A stretch of 25,015 nt of DNA from DATMYQ01 sp035560935 (GTDB taxonomy: Bacteria; Bacillota; Negativicutes; Sporomusales; Sporomusaceae). The stretch spans positions 1 to 25,015 of the forward strand of contig DATMYQ010000334.1 in NCBI GenBank assembly GCA_035560935.1, in the 5' to 3' direction. The first letter of the stretch is position 1. Each line of letters opens with the position of its first letter. Shown piece after piece: positions 7,841-16,720 of the stretch. Below the pieces are notes generated by a model. The model was not told the origin of the DNA. It was given only the letters and a program-made list of their open reading frames with translations, and ran no database searches. A program made the translations under genes and the position numbers.

Positions 7841-9046
7841 TTGAGGTGGGGGAATTTAACTAAATTTTTAGTGGTAGCCCTGGCCATTCTGGCGGTTGCC
7901 GGTTACTATATGTCACCGCTGGCGTTATCCATTAAACAGGGTCTGGATTTACAGGGCGGAACGCATGTTGTAATGCAGGCCGAAGATACTCCGGAGGCCA
8001 AAGTTGACGAGGACGCGATGCAGCGGGTTGCAAAAATCCTGGAGCGTCGGGTAAATGAGCTGGGTCTGACGGAACCGATCATTCAACGGCAGGGAGATCG
8101 TCGGATTATCGTGGAATTGCCGGGCGTTAAAGACCCGGAGAAAGCGATTGAAATGCTGGGTCAAACGGCGTTGCTGGAGTTCCAGGACGAGAGTGGCGCT
8201 ACGGTGATGACGGGTAAGGATCTCAAAGACGCCAAAGCGCAAATTGATCAGTCCAACCAGCATTTGGTGGCGTTGGAGTTTTCGGATGAGGGCGCCAAGA
8301 AGTTTGCCAGCCTGACCATGCAAAATGTGGGCCGGAAAATTTCGATTCTGTTGGATAAAAAAGTACTGACCAGTCCCACGGTGCAGGAAGCCATTACCGG
8401 CGGCAAAGCGGTGATTACCGGCAACCGGTCGATGGATGAAGCGCAGCGGTTAGCGATTCTACTGCGTTCCGGCGCGCTGCCGGTTAAAGTGGAAATCATG
8501 GAAACCAGAACCGTAGGACCGACGCTGGGCCAGGATTCCAAAGACAAAAGCATGCAGGCCTTTGTGATCGGTATTGTTGCCATTGTTGTGTTTATGTTGC
8601 TGTTTTACCGGTTGTCTGGTTTAGTGGCTAATATTTCTTTGGTGCTTTATGTGTTATTGTTGCTGGTGGCCATGAAAATGCTGAACGCAACGCTGACATT
8701 GCCGGGTATTGCCGGTATTATTTTGTCCATGGGTATGGCCGTGGATGCCAACGTATTGATTTTTGAACGTTTTAAAGAAGAATACCGGTCGGGTAAGACC
8801 TTGCGCGCAGCTATGGACGCTGGCTTTAACCGTGCTTTTGCCACGATTTTAGACTCGAATGTAACAACGTTACTGGCGGCTGTGGTGCTGTTCTTTTTGG
8901 GCGCCGGCCCCATCAAGGGTTTTGCCATCACATTGGGATTGGGCATTATTCTCAGCATGTTCACGGCGATCACTGTTACTCGCTTCATGCTGAAAATGCT
9001 GATGAACGCCAATCTGGTCAAAAGCGGCAAAATTTTTGGGGCATAG
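7841..9046 (+). CDS. secD: Protein translocase subunit SecD
   Basis: SecD pairs with SecF in a proton-driven RND-type membrane complex that helps pull preproteins through SecYEG on the outer side. The 401 residues have TM1 near 8-24, an extracytoplasmic P1 domain starting KQGLDLQGGTHVVMQ, the GQTALLEFQ region, and five C-terminal helices with AVDANVLIFERFKEE (D302, N304). This is the compact Firmicutes-type SecD, separate from SecF. TTG 7841 is chosen because GGGGGAG at 7828-7834 lies six bases upstream; the in-frame TTGs at 7838 and 7826 sit too close to that site or overlap it. secF follows after 12 bases. Confidence 0.96.
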   Translation: MRWGNLTKFLVVALAILAVAGYYMSPLALSIKQGLDLQGGTHVVMQAEDTPEAKVDEDAMQRVAKILERRVNELGLTEPIIQRQGDRRIIVELPGVKDPEKAIEMLGQTALLEFQDESGATVMTGKDLKDAKAQIDQSNQHLVALEFSDEGAKKFASLTMQNVGRKISILLDKKVLTSPTVQEAITGGKAVITGNRSMDEAQRLAILLRSGALPVKVEIMETRTVGPTLGQDSKDKSMQAFVIGIVAIVVFMLLFYRLSGLVANISLVLYVLLLLVAMKMLNATLTLPGIAGIILSMGMAVDANVLIFERFKEEYRSGKTLRAAMDAGFNRAFATILDSNVTTLLAAVVLFFLGAGPIKGFAITLGLGIILSMFTAITVTRFMLKMLMNANLVKSGKIFGA

Positions 9047-9058
9047 GAGGTGAACAAT

Positions 9059-9964
9059 ATGAAATTTGATATTATCGGCAAACGCTATTGGTGGTTTGCT
9101 TTATCTATTCTGATTCTGATTCCGGGTCTGATTTCCATGGCAACCCAGGGATTCAATCTGGGCATCGACTTTACTGGCGGCACTTTACTGGACTTAAAGC
9201 TTGCCCGGCCCGTGGCTGTGGAAGAAGTTCGTGATGCTTTAAAGTCCACTCATTTGGAAAATAGTACGATTCAGCTTGCTTTATCCGGTCAGGGCGACAA
9301 ATCCGCCAACGTATTTATCCGTACCCGGGTGCTAAGTGAAACGGAACGTAAAGACACTTTACAGGTTTTGGAACAAAAACTGGGATCTTTCGAGATTCTC
9401 CGGATTGAGAAAGTGGGAGCGACGATCGGCTCCGAACTGACCCGCAACGCGATTTTGGCATTGCTGGTGTCCTGGCTGCTGATGATCTGTTATATCACCT
9501 ACCGTTTTGAGTTCAAGTTTGGAGTTTCCGCGATCATAGCTCTGGTGCATGATATTTTTATCGTAATGGGGATTTTCTCCATATTGCAGAAGGAGATTGA
9601 CGCCTCCTTCGTAGCCGCCATATTGACAATCGTGGGTTATTCCATCAATGACACCATTGTCATTTTTGACCGTATCCGGGAAAATTTAAAAACTCACCGG
9701 AAAACCGAAAGCTTCAGCGACATGGTCAATCGCAGCATTTGGCAGACCATGACCCGTTCCATCTATACGGTGCTGACGGTGTTGTTCGCAACATTTGCGT
9801 TGTATTGGTTCGGTGGTGAAACCACTAAAAACTTCTCGCTGGCCCTGCTGATTGGTTTTGCCAGTGGCGCCTATTCCTCCATTTTCAACGCCAGCCCGAT
9901 TTGGGTTACGTTAAAGGAATTTGAAGCGAAACGCCGGCTGGAAGCAAAAAAAGGCAACGCATAA
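9059..9964 (+). CDS. secF: Protein translocase subunit SecF
   Basis: SecF is the partner of SecD in the proton-driven export complex. The 301 residues show TM1 near 12-29, the GFNLGIDFTGGTLLDL motif that opens the periplasmic-type domain, five C-terminal helices, and SINDTIVIFDRIREN with N197 and D198 at the conserved proton-path position. ATG 9059 follows AGGAGG (9045-9050) by eight bases; an in-frame GTG at 9050 lies inside that site. An intrinsic terminator follows 27 bases after the stop. Confidence 0.97.
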   Translation: MKFDIIGKRYWWFALSILILIPGLISMATQGFNLGIDFTGGTLLDLKLARPVAVEEVRDALKSTHLENSTIQLALSGQGDKSANVFIRTRVLSETERKDTLQVLEQKLGSFEILRIEKVGATIGSELTRNAILALLVSWLLMICYITYRFEFKFGVSAIIALVHDIFIVMGIFSILQKEIDASFVAAILTIVGYSINDTIVIFDRIRENLKTHRKTESFSDMVNRSIWQTMTRSIYTVLTVLFATFALYWFGGETTKNFSLALLIGFASGAYSSIFNASPIWVTLKEFEAKRRLEAKKGNA

Positions 9965-9990
9965 TAAAAACTTTCTATTTGGCATTGGCG

Positions 9991-10016
9991 AGTCCGGGGA
10001 GTCACCCCGGACTTTT
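9991..10016 (+). terminator. Intrinsic terminator after secF
   Basis: AGTCCGGGG (9991-9999) and CCCCGGACT (10005-10013) form a perfect 9-bp GC-rich stem with loop AGTCA, followed by TTTT. The U-tract is short but the position, 27 bases after the secF stop, fits termination of the secDF unit. Confidence 0.85.
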
Positions 10017-10084
10017 CCTGTGTTTGCGGCGGGTAATAGATTGAATAAAATGTAACATACCTATCGATTTATGCTGAAGAAGGC

Positions 10085-10110
10085 AGGAAAAACTGTTAAT
10101 CTTCTCGAAT
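10085..10110 (+). promoter_or_regulatory. Possible sigma-H-like promoter upstream of recJ
   Basis: AGGAAAA (10085-10091) followed by GAAT (10107-10110) resembles the sigma-H pattern AGGAWWW ... GAAT, with spacing close to that expected. The first base of the -10 does not fit. I found no convincing sigma-A pair in the 10017-10203 leader. Tentative. Confidence 0.25.
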
Positions 10111-10203
10111 AGTAACTAACTGGGTTAAATGATATGCCGGATGCGGTGAAACCCTTGAAAAATACGCTGATTAATTCAAAGTGCAAGAGAATGGAATGGT
10201 GTA

Positions 10204-12285
10204 ATGGCTAATCAACCCAAAAGATGGCGTTTTCATCCCCTTCATCAGGATATCATGGAGCGGTTGCAGCACGAGTTGGGAATCTCTGCGACAATCGCCC
10301 GTTTGCTGGTCAACCGGGGGATTTTGGAACTGGCGGATGCCCGTATTTTTTTATCCGGTGATACGACCAATCTGTTCGATCCTTTTTTGTTAAAAGACAT
10401 GGCCGCAGCGGTTACCCGCATAGCCCAGGCGATTGAAAATCAGGAACCGATTACGGTATACGGTGATTATGATGTGGATGGCGTTACGGCCTGTTCGCTG
10501 CTTTGCAAAACCCTGACCCGGCTTAAGGCCAGGGTGAACTACTATATTCCGGAGCGGCAGAGCGAAGGCTACGGGCTGAATTCAGAAGCGCTGAATTCGC
10601 TGCAATGTTCTGGAGTCACTTTGGTGATCACCGTGGACTGCGGAATCAGCAGCGTGGAAGAAATTTGCGCCTGCAAAGATCTGCTGGATATTATTGTTAC
10701 GGATCATCATCAGCCGCCGGCGCAGCTGCCGCCCGCTTACGCCATAATCAACCCCAAACAATCGGATTGCCTTTACCCGGACAAAGACTTGGCGGGAGTG
10801 GGCGTGGCGTTTAAACTTTGCCAGGCGCTTTGGCGTCATTATCATAATGCGGATGCTCTGTTCACCGATGATTTGGATTTGGTGGCCGTGGGCACGGTGG
10901 CGGATATCGTTCCGTTGCGCGGCGAAAATCGCATTTTGGTGAAATCCGGGCTGAAACAGCTGAGCGATACTCAAAATTTAGGCTTAAAAGCTTTGAAAGA
11001 AGTTTGTGGTTTAACCGGCAAAACCGTGGATAGCGGACATGTAGGGTTTGCCATTGGCCCGCGGCTGAATGCAGCCGGCCGGGTGAATGTCGCTTCTGCC
11101 GGCGTAGAATTGCTGCTGACAGAAGACGCTGCCGTTGCAGAATCCATTGCCCGCCAACTGGACCAGGAAAATACCAGCCGCCAGCTCATTGAGAAGGAAA
11201 TCCTGCAGGCGGCGCAAGATCAGCTTCGCTCCGTGGATGTCCAGGCGGCCAAAGTCCTCGTGGTTTTTGGTGAAGGCTGGCATTCCGGCGTAATAGGGAT
11301 TGTGGCTTCCCGATTGGTGGAACGTTATTACCGGCCGGTCATTTTAATCAGCGTGGACCAGGGAATCGGCAAAGGTTCCTGCCGCAGCATCACCGGTTTT
11401 GACATGGTGCAGGCGTTGACAGAGTGCCAGGATATATTGATAAAGTTCGGCGGACACCGGCAAGCGGCCGGTTTGACTATTGCCGCGGAGAATATTCCGG
11501 CGTTGCGTCAACGGCTGGAAGGAATTGCCGGGGAACGGCTTGCTGAGGCTGACTATATTCCGGAATTAAAAGTGGATGCTTACCTGCCGCTGCAAGAGAT
11601 TCGTCCGGAACTGCTGGAACAGTTGGCGGTACTGGCGCCTCACGGCGCGGGCAATCCAGCGCCGCTGTTTGCTGAGCGGGCGTTGCCGCTGGCGGATGTA
11701 CGAACGCTGGGGCAGGAACAGAAGCACTTGAAGCTGCAGCTGGGAGCCGATTTTTTTACAGAGGTAAAAGATATCGTGGCTTGGAATATAGGGGCGATGG
11801 CCGGAGAAATCCAAAACTATCCGGCGGTGGATTTGGTATTTTCGCCTCAGTATAATGAATGGCGGGGCAAAAAGACGATACAGCTTCAGGCCAGGGATCT
11901 CAGAAGCGCGACGCTTATTCCGGAGACAGAACGGCCGGACCGTACGCTGGTGGGCGGGATCTACCTGCTGCTGAAAGAATTTCACAAGGCTTCGTCGCCG
12001 ACGGGTAATCTGATTGACGGTCTTACCAAAGGGCTGCAGGAAAAATATCAATTGAAGCCGGCCCTGTCAAATTTGCTGGCCGGACTGCAGGTGTTGGCCG
12101 AAGTCGGTCTGCTGTCCGTTCAACTCAGTGAACCTGCTGAAATAACGGTGCAACTTCGGCCAGCGCCGCCGAAAAAACTGGATTTGTGCGCTTCGGCCAC
12201 TTTCCGTAGCGGCTTGATGGAACCGGGCGCGCTGTTTGACGCTTCAAGGTCAGTGAAAATAAAGGAGAGTAATGATGATGCGTGA
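10204..12285 (+). CDS. recJ: Single-stranded-DNA-specific exonuclease RecJ
   Basis: RecJ is the 5'-to-3' exonuclease for single-stranded DNA used in recombination and mismatch repair. The 693 residues carry the DHH-family motifs: DYDVDG at 88-93, VDCGIS (D145), TDHH at 166-169 (D167, H168, H169), VAVGTVADIVPL near 228-238, GPRLNAAGR at 286-294, HSGVIGIVASRL at 361-372 and the DHHA1 signature GGHRQAAG at 417-424. An OB fold follows, then a C-terminal extension as in Firmicutes RecJ. The Shine-Dalgarno site before ATG 10204 is weak. The 3' end overlaps apt, suggesting coupling. Confidence 0.97.
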   Translation: MANQPKRWRFHPLHQDIMERLQHELGISATIARLLVNRGILELADARIFLSGDTTNLFDPFLLKDMAAAVTRIAQAIENQEPITVYGDYDVDGVTACSLLCKTLTRLKARVNYYIPERQSEGYGLNSEALNSLQCSGVTLVITVDCGISSVEEICACKDLLDIIVTDHHQPPAQLPPAYAIINPKQSDCLYPDKDLAGVGVAFKLCQALWRHYHNADALFTDDLDLVAVGTVADIVPLRGENRILVKSGLKQLSDTQNLGLKALKEVCGLTGKTVDSGHVGFAIGPRLNAAGRVNVASAGVELLLTEDAAVAESIARQLDQENTSRQLIEKEILQAAQDQLRSVDVQAAKVLVVFGEGWHSGVIGIVASRLVERYYRPVILISVDQGIGKGSCRSITGFDMVQALTECQDILIKFGGHRQAAGLTIAAENIPALRQRLEGIAGERLAEADYIPELKVDAYLPLQEIRPELLEQLAVLAPHGAGNPAPLFAERALPLADVRTLGQEQKHLKLQLGADFFTEVKDIVAWNIGAMAGEIQNYPAVDLVFSPQYNEWRGKKTIQLQARDLRSATLIPETERPDRTLVGGIYLLLKEFHKASSPTGNLIDGLTKGLQEKYQLKPALSNLLAGLQVLAEVGLLSVQLSEPAEITVQLRPAPPKKLDLCASATFRSGLMEPGALFDASRSVKIKESNDDA

Positions 12286-12793
12286 CTATAAAACACTGAT
12301 TCGAAATATCCCTGACTATCCGACACCGGGTATCCAGTTTAAAGATGTGACGACTTTAATGAAAGATGGTCCGGCTTTCCGGCAGGCTATTGATTTTCTC
12401 GTAGATGCCTTTCGGCAGACGCCCGTTGATGTGGTATTAGGGCCGGAAGCACGGGGCTTTGCTGTGGGGGCGCCTGTAGCGTACGCTCTCGGGGCCGGTT
12501 TTGTTCCTGTCCGTAAACCCGGCAAACTGCCGGCCGCCACGCTGACTTATGAGTATGAACTGGAATATGGCAAAGATACATTGGAGATTCATACGGATGC
12601 TGTTACTCACGGCAGCCGGGTGTTAATTGTGGACGATTTGCTGGCTACGGGCGGAACGACCCGCGCCACCGTCAACATGGTGGAAAGCCTGGGGGGAACA
12701 GTGGTTGGGTTAGGATTTTTAGTTGAATTGTCCTTTCTTAACGGGCGTGATTATTTTAAGGATTATCCCATCGCCACATTGATCACCTATTGA
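12275..12793 (+). CDS. apt: Adenine phosphoribosyltransferase
   Basis: Apt makes AMP from adenine and PRPP in purine salvage. The 172 residues have the type I phosphoribosyltransferase features: PDYPTPGIQFKDVTTLM at the N-terminus, GPEARGF (57-62), VRKPGKLP near 79-86 and the PRPP loop VLIVDDLLATGGTT (116-129). Three consecutive ATG codons (12272, 12275, 12278) are possible starts; 12275 has the best spacing (seven bases) from AGGAG at 12263-12267. All overlap the end of recJ. The order recJ-apt-rel is widespread in Firmicutes. Confidence 0.96.
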   Translation: MMRDYKTLIRNIPDYPTPGIQFKDVTTLMKDGPAFRQAIDFLVDAFRQTPVDVVLGPEARGFAVGAPVAYALGAGFVPVRKPGKLPAATLTYEYELEYGKDTLEIHTDAVTHGSRVLIVDDLLATGGTTRATVNMVESLGGTVVGLGFLVELSFLNGRDYFKDYPIATLITY

Positions 12794-12818
12794 AGGAAAC
12801 AAAAAATTTATATATAGT
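12790..12818 (+). promoter_or_regulatory. Possible sigma-A promoter for rel
   Basis: TTGAAG (12790-12795) and TATAGT (12813-12818) are 17 bases apart in an AT-rich stretch just after apt. The -35 overlaps the apt stop codon. It would leave a leader of about 80 bases before rel. Base matches are moderate, so this is only a candidate. Confidence 0.3.
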
Positions 12819-12906
12819 GAAATCGTTTGGATCAGAATGGAATTAGCACATGAGAAATATGACATTATGAAACAATGGGTGAAGGTCGCGACAGGAGTGG
12901 AAACAG

Positions 12907-15135
12907 ATGGGATCGAAGCAGGATGCACGCATCGAGGCGATTATCAAACAAATTAAGACATATCAGCCTGATGCTCCTGTGGCGTTGGTGCAAAAGGCGT
13001 ATCAATACGCCCGGGATGCTCACGCGGGTCAGTTTCGGGTGTCAGGCGAAGAATATATCTGTCATCCGGTAGGCGTTGCGCAGATCCTTACGGACTTGCA
13101 GATTGACGCCGTGACGATCTGCGCCTGTCTTTTGCACGATGTTGTGGAAGATACGAAAGTGTCGTTGGAAAATATTGAAAAAGAATTCAGTAAAGAGATT
13201 GCCATGCTGGTAGATGGTGTCACCAAGCTGAGTAAGATAGAGTATAAATCAAAAGAAGAGCATCAACTGGAAAATTATCGGAAAATGTTTTTGGCGATGG
13301 CCAAAGACATTCGGGTTGTATTGATAAAACTGGCGGACCGGTTGCACAATATGCGTACGCTGAAATATATGGCACCGCATAAGCAGCAGGAAATAGCCAA
13401 AGAGACTATGGAAATTTTTGCCCCGCTGGCCCATCGCCTGGGGATTTCCAATATCAAATGGGAACTGGAAGACCTGGCGTTTCGTTATCTGGAACCGGAA
13501 AAGTATTATGTGCTGGTGGAACAGGTCAAACAAAAGCGCAAAGAACGGGAAAAGATTATTAACGATGCCATCCATATCATGAACGAGCGACTGGCCGCCA
13601 TGGGTATTAAGGCGGAAATCCAGGGCCGGCCGAAACATTTTTACAGCATTTTTCGTAAAATGCAGAAAAACTATAAAAAAGATGTCAGTGAAATTTATGA
13701 TCTGTCCGCGGTGCGGATCATCGTGGATACTGTGAAAGACTGCTATGGCGCGCTGGGAATTGTTCATTCCTTATGGAAGCCGCTGCCGGGCCGGTTCAAA
13801 GACTATATCGCCGTCCCCAAAAGCAATATGTACCAGTCGCTGCATACCACGGTCATCGGTACGTCGGGCCAGCCGCTGGAAATACAGATTCGTACGCTGG
13901 AGATGCACCGTATTTCCGAACATGGGATCGCGGCGCATTGGAAGTATAAAGAAGGAGGCAAGGAAACGCCTAAAATTTCCGGCGGCAACAAGGATTTTGA
14001 AGAAAAGCTCTCCTGGCTGCGACAGTTGATGGAGTGGCACAAAGACCTCCGGGATCCCCGCGAATTCATTGAAACGGTGAAACTGGATGTTTTTGCGGAT
14101 GAAGTGTTTGTGTTCACCCCCAAAGGCGATGTGGTGGATTTGCCGGCGGGTTCGGTTCCCATTGATTTTGCCTACAGGATTCACACGGATGTGGGAAACC
14201 GCTGCATAGGAGCCAAGATAAACGGACGAATTGTTCCGCTGGAACATACCTTGTCTAACGGGGATATTGTGGAAATCATCACCGCCAAACAGGGCAACGG
14301 TCCCAGCCGGGACTGGCTGAATATTGTCGGGTCTTCTGAATCCCGCAACAAAATCCGTTCCTGGTTTAAAAAAGAAAAGCGGGAAGAAAATATTATCAAA
14401 GGCCGTGAACTGGCGGAGAAAGAAAGCAAACGCCTGGGCTATGAGTGGAAAGAACTGACGAGGGGCGAACGGCTGGAAGAGTTCCTGCGCCGGATGAATG
14501 TGGCCACCGAAGAGGATTTATATGCTTCTCTGGGCTACGGCGGCCTGACGCTTCACGGCATCATGACCAAACTGATTGAGAGCCTGAAGCGGGAGCAAAA
14601 AGGGTCTGCTCCCGCAGATTTGGCGACGCAAATTGCCGAGTTGAAGCCGAAACGCACCAAGAGCAAGGACAGTCACGGAGTTTTGGTCAAAGGCGAGTCA
14701 GGAGTTATGGTACGGCTGGCCCGCTGCTGCAATCCTGTTCCTGGCGACGAAATTGTCGGTTTTATTACCCGGGGGCGCGGCGTGTCTGTGCATCGGGCGG
14801 ATTGCGCCAACATTCTCAATAACCGGGAAGAATATGAACGGGTCATTGAAGTGTCCTGGGATGTTACCACCGGCAATCTGTACAAGGTGACGGTGGAAAT
14901 CTCCGGAATGGACCGGCCCAACTTATTGTCCGATATCATGATGATTACTGCCGACAGCAAGACCATGATCAGCACGATTAACGCCCGGGTGCAAAAGAAC
15001 AAAGCCGTATCCATGACCTTAAGCATGGATATCGGGGATTTGAATCAACTGGAATTATTGATGACTAAAATTCGGCGGGTGAAGGATGTATTTTCGGTTC
15101 ATCGCCTGACGCAGTCCATGGGAGGCGGCACATGA
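12907..15135 (+). CDS. relA: Bifunctional (p)ppGpp synthetase/hydrolase (Rel/SpoT family)
   Basis: This long RSH enzyme makes and degrades (p)ppGpp, the stringent-response alarmone. The 742 residues show an intact HD hydrolase domain (H53, H77-D78, E81-D82, D144 in KLADRLHNM) and a synthetase domain with R296-F297-K298-D299. That is the RXKD motif of bifunctional enzymes, not the EXDD motif of synthetase-only RelA. YQSLHTT follows at 309. A TGS domain (from about 394), a conserved-cysteine region (C607, C608 in RCCNPVPGDEIVG) and a C-terminal ACT domain (about 660-742) complete it. ATG 12907 has AGGAG eight bases upstream. The stop overlaps dtd as ATGA. Confidence 0.97.
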   Translation: MGSKQDARIEAIIKQIKTYQPDAPVALVQKAYQYARDAHAGQFRVSGEEYICHPVGVAQILTDLQIDAVTICACLLHDVVEDTKVSLENIEKEFSKEIAMLVDGVTKLSKIEYKSKEEHQLENYRKMFLAMAKDIRVVLIKLADRLHNMRTLKYMAPHKQQEIAKETMEIFAPLAHRLGISNIKWELEDLAFRYLEPEKYYVLVEQVKQKRKEREKIINDAIHIMNERLAAMGIKAEIQGRPKHFYSIFRKMQKNYKKDVSEIYDLSAVRIIVDTVKDCYGALGIVHSLWKPLPGRFKDYIAVPKSNMYQSLHTTVIGTSGQPLEIQIRTLEMHRISEHGIAAHWKYKEGGKETPKISGGNKDFEEKLSWLRQLMEWHKDLRDPREFIETVKLDVFADEVFVFTPKGDVVDLPAGSVPIDFAYRIHTDVGNRCIGAKINGRIVPLEHTLSNGDIVEIITAKQGNGPSRDWLNIVGSSESRNKIRSWFKKEKREENIIKGRELAEKESKRLGYEWKELTRGERLEEFLRRMNVATEEDLYASLGYGGLTLHGIMTKLIESLKREQKGSAPADLATQIAELKPKRTKSKDSHGVLVKGESGVMVRLARCCNPVPGDEIVGFITRGRGVSVHRADCANILNNREEYERVIEVSWDVTTGNLYKVTVEISGMDRPNLLSDIMMITADSKTMISTINARVQKNKAVSMTLSMDIGDLNQLELLMTKIRRVKDVFSVHRLTQSMGGGT

Positions 15136-15581
15136 GAGCAGTGGTACAGCGGACGGATTCTTCCAGCGTTCGGGTGGAGGGGGAAGAAATCTCCCGCATT
15201 GACGCCGGGCTCACTGTATTGCTGGGCGTGGGCGACGGCGATACGGAAGCGGATGCCCGTTATTTGGCGGATAAAATCCCCAATTTGCGGATTTTTCCGG
15301 ATGAAGCGGGAAAAATGAACCGCTCCTTGCTGGATACCGGTGGCGCGTTGCTAGTGGTATCCCAGTTCACACTATACGGAGATTGCCGTAAAGGGCGGCG
15401 CCCGGGGTTTGATAAAGCGGCGTCTCCGGCAGTGGCGGAAGCGTTATACGAAACCTTCGTGGATTTTTGCCGACAGATGGGGATAGCGGTGTCCTGCGGG
15501 CGTTTTCAGACGGAGATGGTGGTCTCTTTGGACAATCACGGACCGGTAACGCTGCTGTTGGACAGCCGGCGTGAATTTTAA
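15132..15581 (+). CDS. dtd: D-aminoacyl-tRNA deacylase Dtd
   Basis: Dtd removes D-amino acids (and glycine from tRNA-Ala) mischarged onto tRNA. The 149 residues match the family: MRAVVQR start, SQFTLYGD (77-84) and the NHGPVT motif, with the Gly-cisPro pair G137-P138 that gives chiral selectivity. ATG 15132 overlaps the rel stop (ATGA), so translation is probably coupled. Rel-Dtd pairing is very common in Firmicutes. Confidence 0.97.
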   Translation: MRAVVQRTDSSSVRVEGEEISRIDAGLTVLLGVGDGDTEADARYLADKIPNLRIFPDEAGKMNRSLLDTGGALLVVSQFTLYGDCRKGRRPGFDKAASPAVAEALYETFVDFCRQMGIAVSCGRFQTEMVVSLDNHGPVTLLLDSRREF

Positions 15582-15597
15582 AATGAGGTGATTAATT

Positions 15598-16218
15598 ATG
15601 AAAGTAATCAAAATGGAAGTAGGTCATTTGGGAACCAATTGCTATATCGCCTATTGCGAACAGACGCAAAAAGCCGTTGTGATTGATCCCGGCAGTAACG
15701 GAAACGAACTTTTAGCGCTACTGCAGCGGGAGAATTTAACGGTGGAATATATTATCAATACCCACGGCCATGCCGACCACATTGGCGCCAACGATCAGTT
15801 GAAGGCGGCAACGAAAGCGCCGGTGCTGATTCATAAGGAAGACGCCGGAATGCTGACCAGTGCGCATCGTAATTTATCGGCCTTTATTGGCGGTGGTTTT
15901 GAAGTGGCCGCCGGTGACCGGCTACTGGAAGAAGGGGATGTCATTGAATGCGGCAGTTTACGGCTGAAAGTCATCCATACGCCGGGGCACACTCCCGGGG
16001 GGATTTGTCTGCTGGCCGGTGATGTGCTATTTTCGGGAGATACGCTGTTTGCGGAATCGATTGGACGGACTGATTTTCCCGGTGGGTCTTATAAAGCGTT
16101 GATTCAGAACATTAAAGAGAAGTTGATGATCCTGCCGGATGACGTGAAAGTGTGTCCGGGACATGGACCGGATACGACCATTGGCTGGGAACGGAAAATG
16201 AATTCCTTCATTGCTTGA
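15598..16218 (+). CDS. Metallo-beta-lactamase fold hydrolase (glyoxalase II-like)
   Basis: A 206-residue MBL-fold hydrolase of the YqgX/glyoxalase II-like group. The metal ligands are in place: THGHADH (H56, H58, D60, H61), H131 in HTPGHTPGG, D148 in SGDTLF and H189 in PGHGPDT. It lacks the C-terminal substrate domain of true glyoxalase II, so the substrate is unknown. ATG 15598 is preceded by GAGGTGA at 15584-15590. It sits 16 bases after dtd and about 50 bases before the Fur-family gene. Confidence 0.93.
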   Translation: MKVIKMEVGHLGTNCYIAYCEQTQKAVVIDPGSNGNELLALLQRENLTVEYIINTHGHADHIGANDQLKAATKAPVLIHKEDAGMLTSAHRNLSAFIGGGFEVAAGDRLLEEGDVIECGSLRLKVIHTPGHTPGGICLLAGDVLFSGDTLFAESIGRTDFPGGSYKALIQNIKEKLMILPDDVKVCPGHGPDTTIGWERKMNSFIA

Positions 16219-16270
16219 GATCAAAACAACCGTGTGATTCATGATTTTATGCAAAGACAGGTGAAGAAAA

Positions 16271-16720
16271 ATGTCCATTCAAATGGCGGATTTACGGAGT
16301 AAACTGAGAGAAAAACAGTATAAGTTGACCCCCCAGCGACAGATTGTGCTGCAGGTATTTATCGACCATCCGGAAGAACATTTAAGCGCGGAAGATGTTC
16401 ACATGATTTTACGGCAAAACGCCAACGACACCGGACTGGCCACCGTGTACAGGTCGTTGGAATTGCTCAGCGAGCTGGAAATATTGAAAAAGATGGATTT
16501 TGGCGACGGCCGCAGCCGTTATGAGATCAATGAGAAGGGTTCCTGCCATCAGCACCATCATTTGATTTGCCTGGCCTGCGGTAAAGTTTTAGGGTTTGCC
16601 GACGATCTGCTGGATACTCTGGAAGCGACCATCTCGCGGGACAGTAATTTTCAAATTGTGGACCACCAGGTGAAATTCTTTGGCTACTGTCAGGAGTGTG
16701 GGGACCATGACAAAGATTAA
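16271..16720 (+). CDS. Fur family metal-responsive transcriptional regulator
   Basis: A 149-residue Fur superfamily repressor. An N-terminal winged helix (KLTPQRQIVLQVF, then TGLATVYRSLELL as recognition helix near 54-66) is followed by the dimerisation and metal domain. FGDGRSRYE, the histidine cluster H93/H95-H97 and two CxxC pairs (C100/C103, C140/C143) for structural zinc are present. By eye, the FGDGxSRY and HHHLICLACG blocks resemble B. subtilis Fur more than PerR, so iron is the likelier signal, but zinc or peroxide sensing cannot be ruled out. ATG 16271 has AGGTGA upstream. The gene overlaps hemZ by 14 bases. Confidence 0.92.
   Translation: MSIQMADLRSKLREKQYKLTPQRQIVLQVFIDHPEEHLSAEDVHMILRQNANDTGLATVYRSLELLSELEILKKMDFGDGRSRYEINEKGSCHQHHHLICLACGKVLGFADDLLDTLEATISRDSNFQIVDHQVKFFGYCQECGDHDKD

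Noticed and set aside
10017..10203. Riboswitch in the recJ leader
   Set aside because: No known aptamer core (c-di-GMP, c-di-AMP, purine, SAM, T-box) could be recognised; only weak short stems are present.
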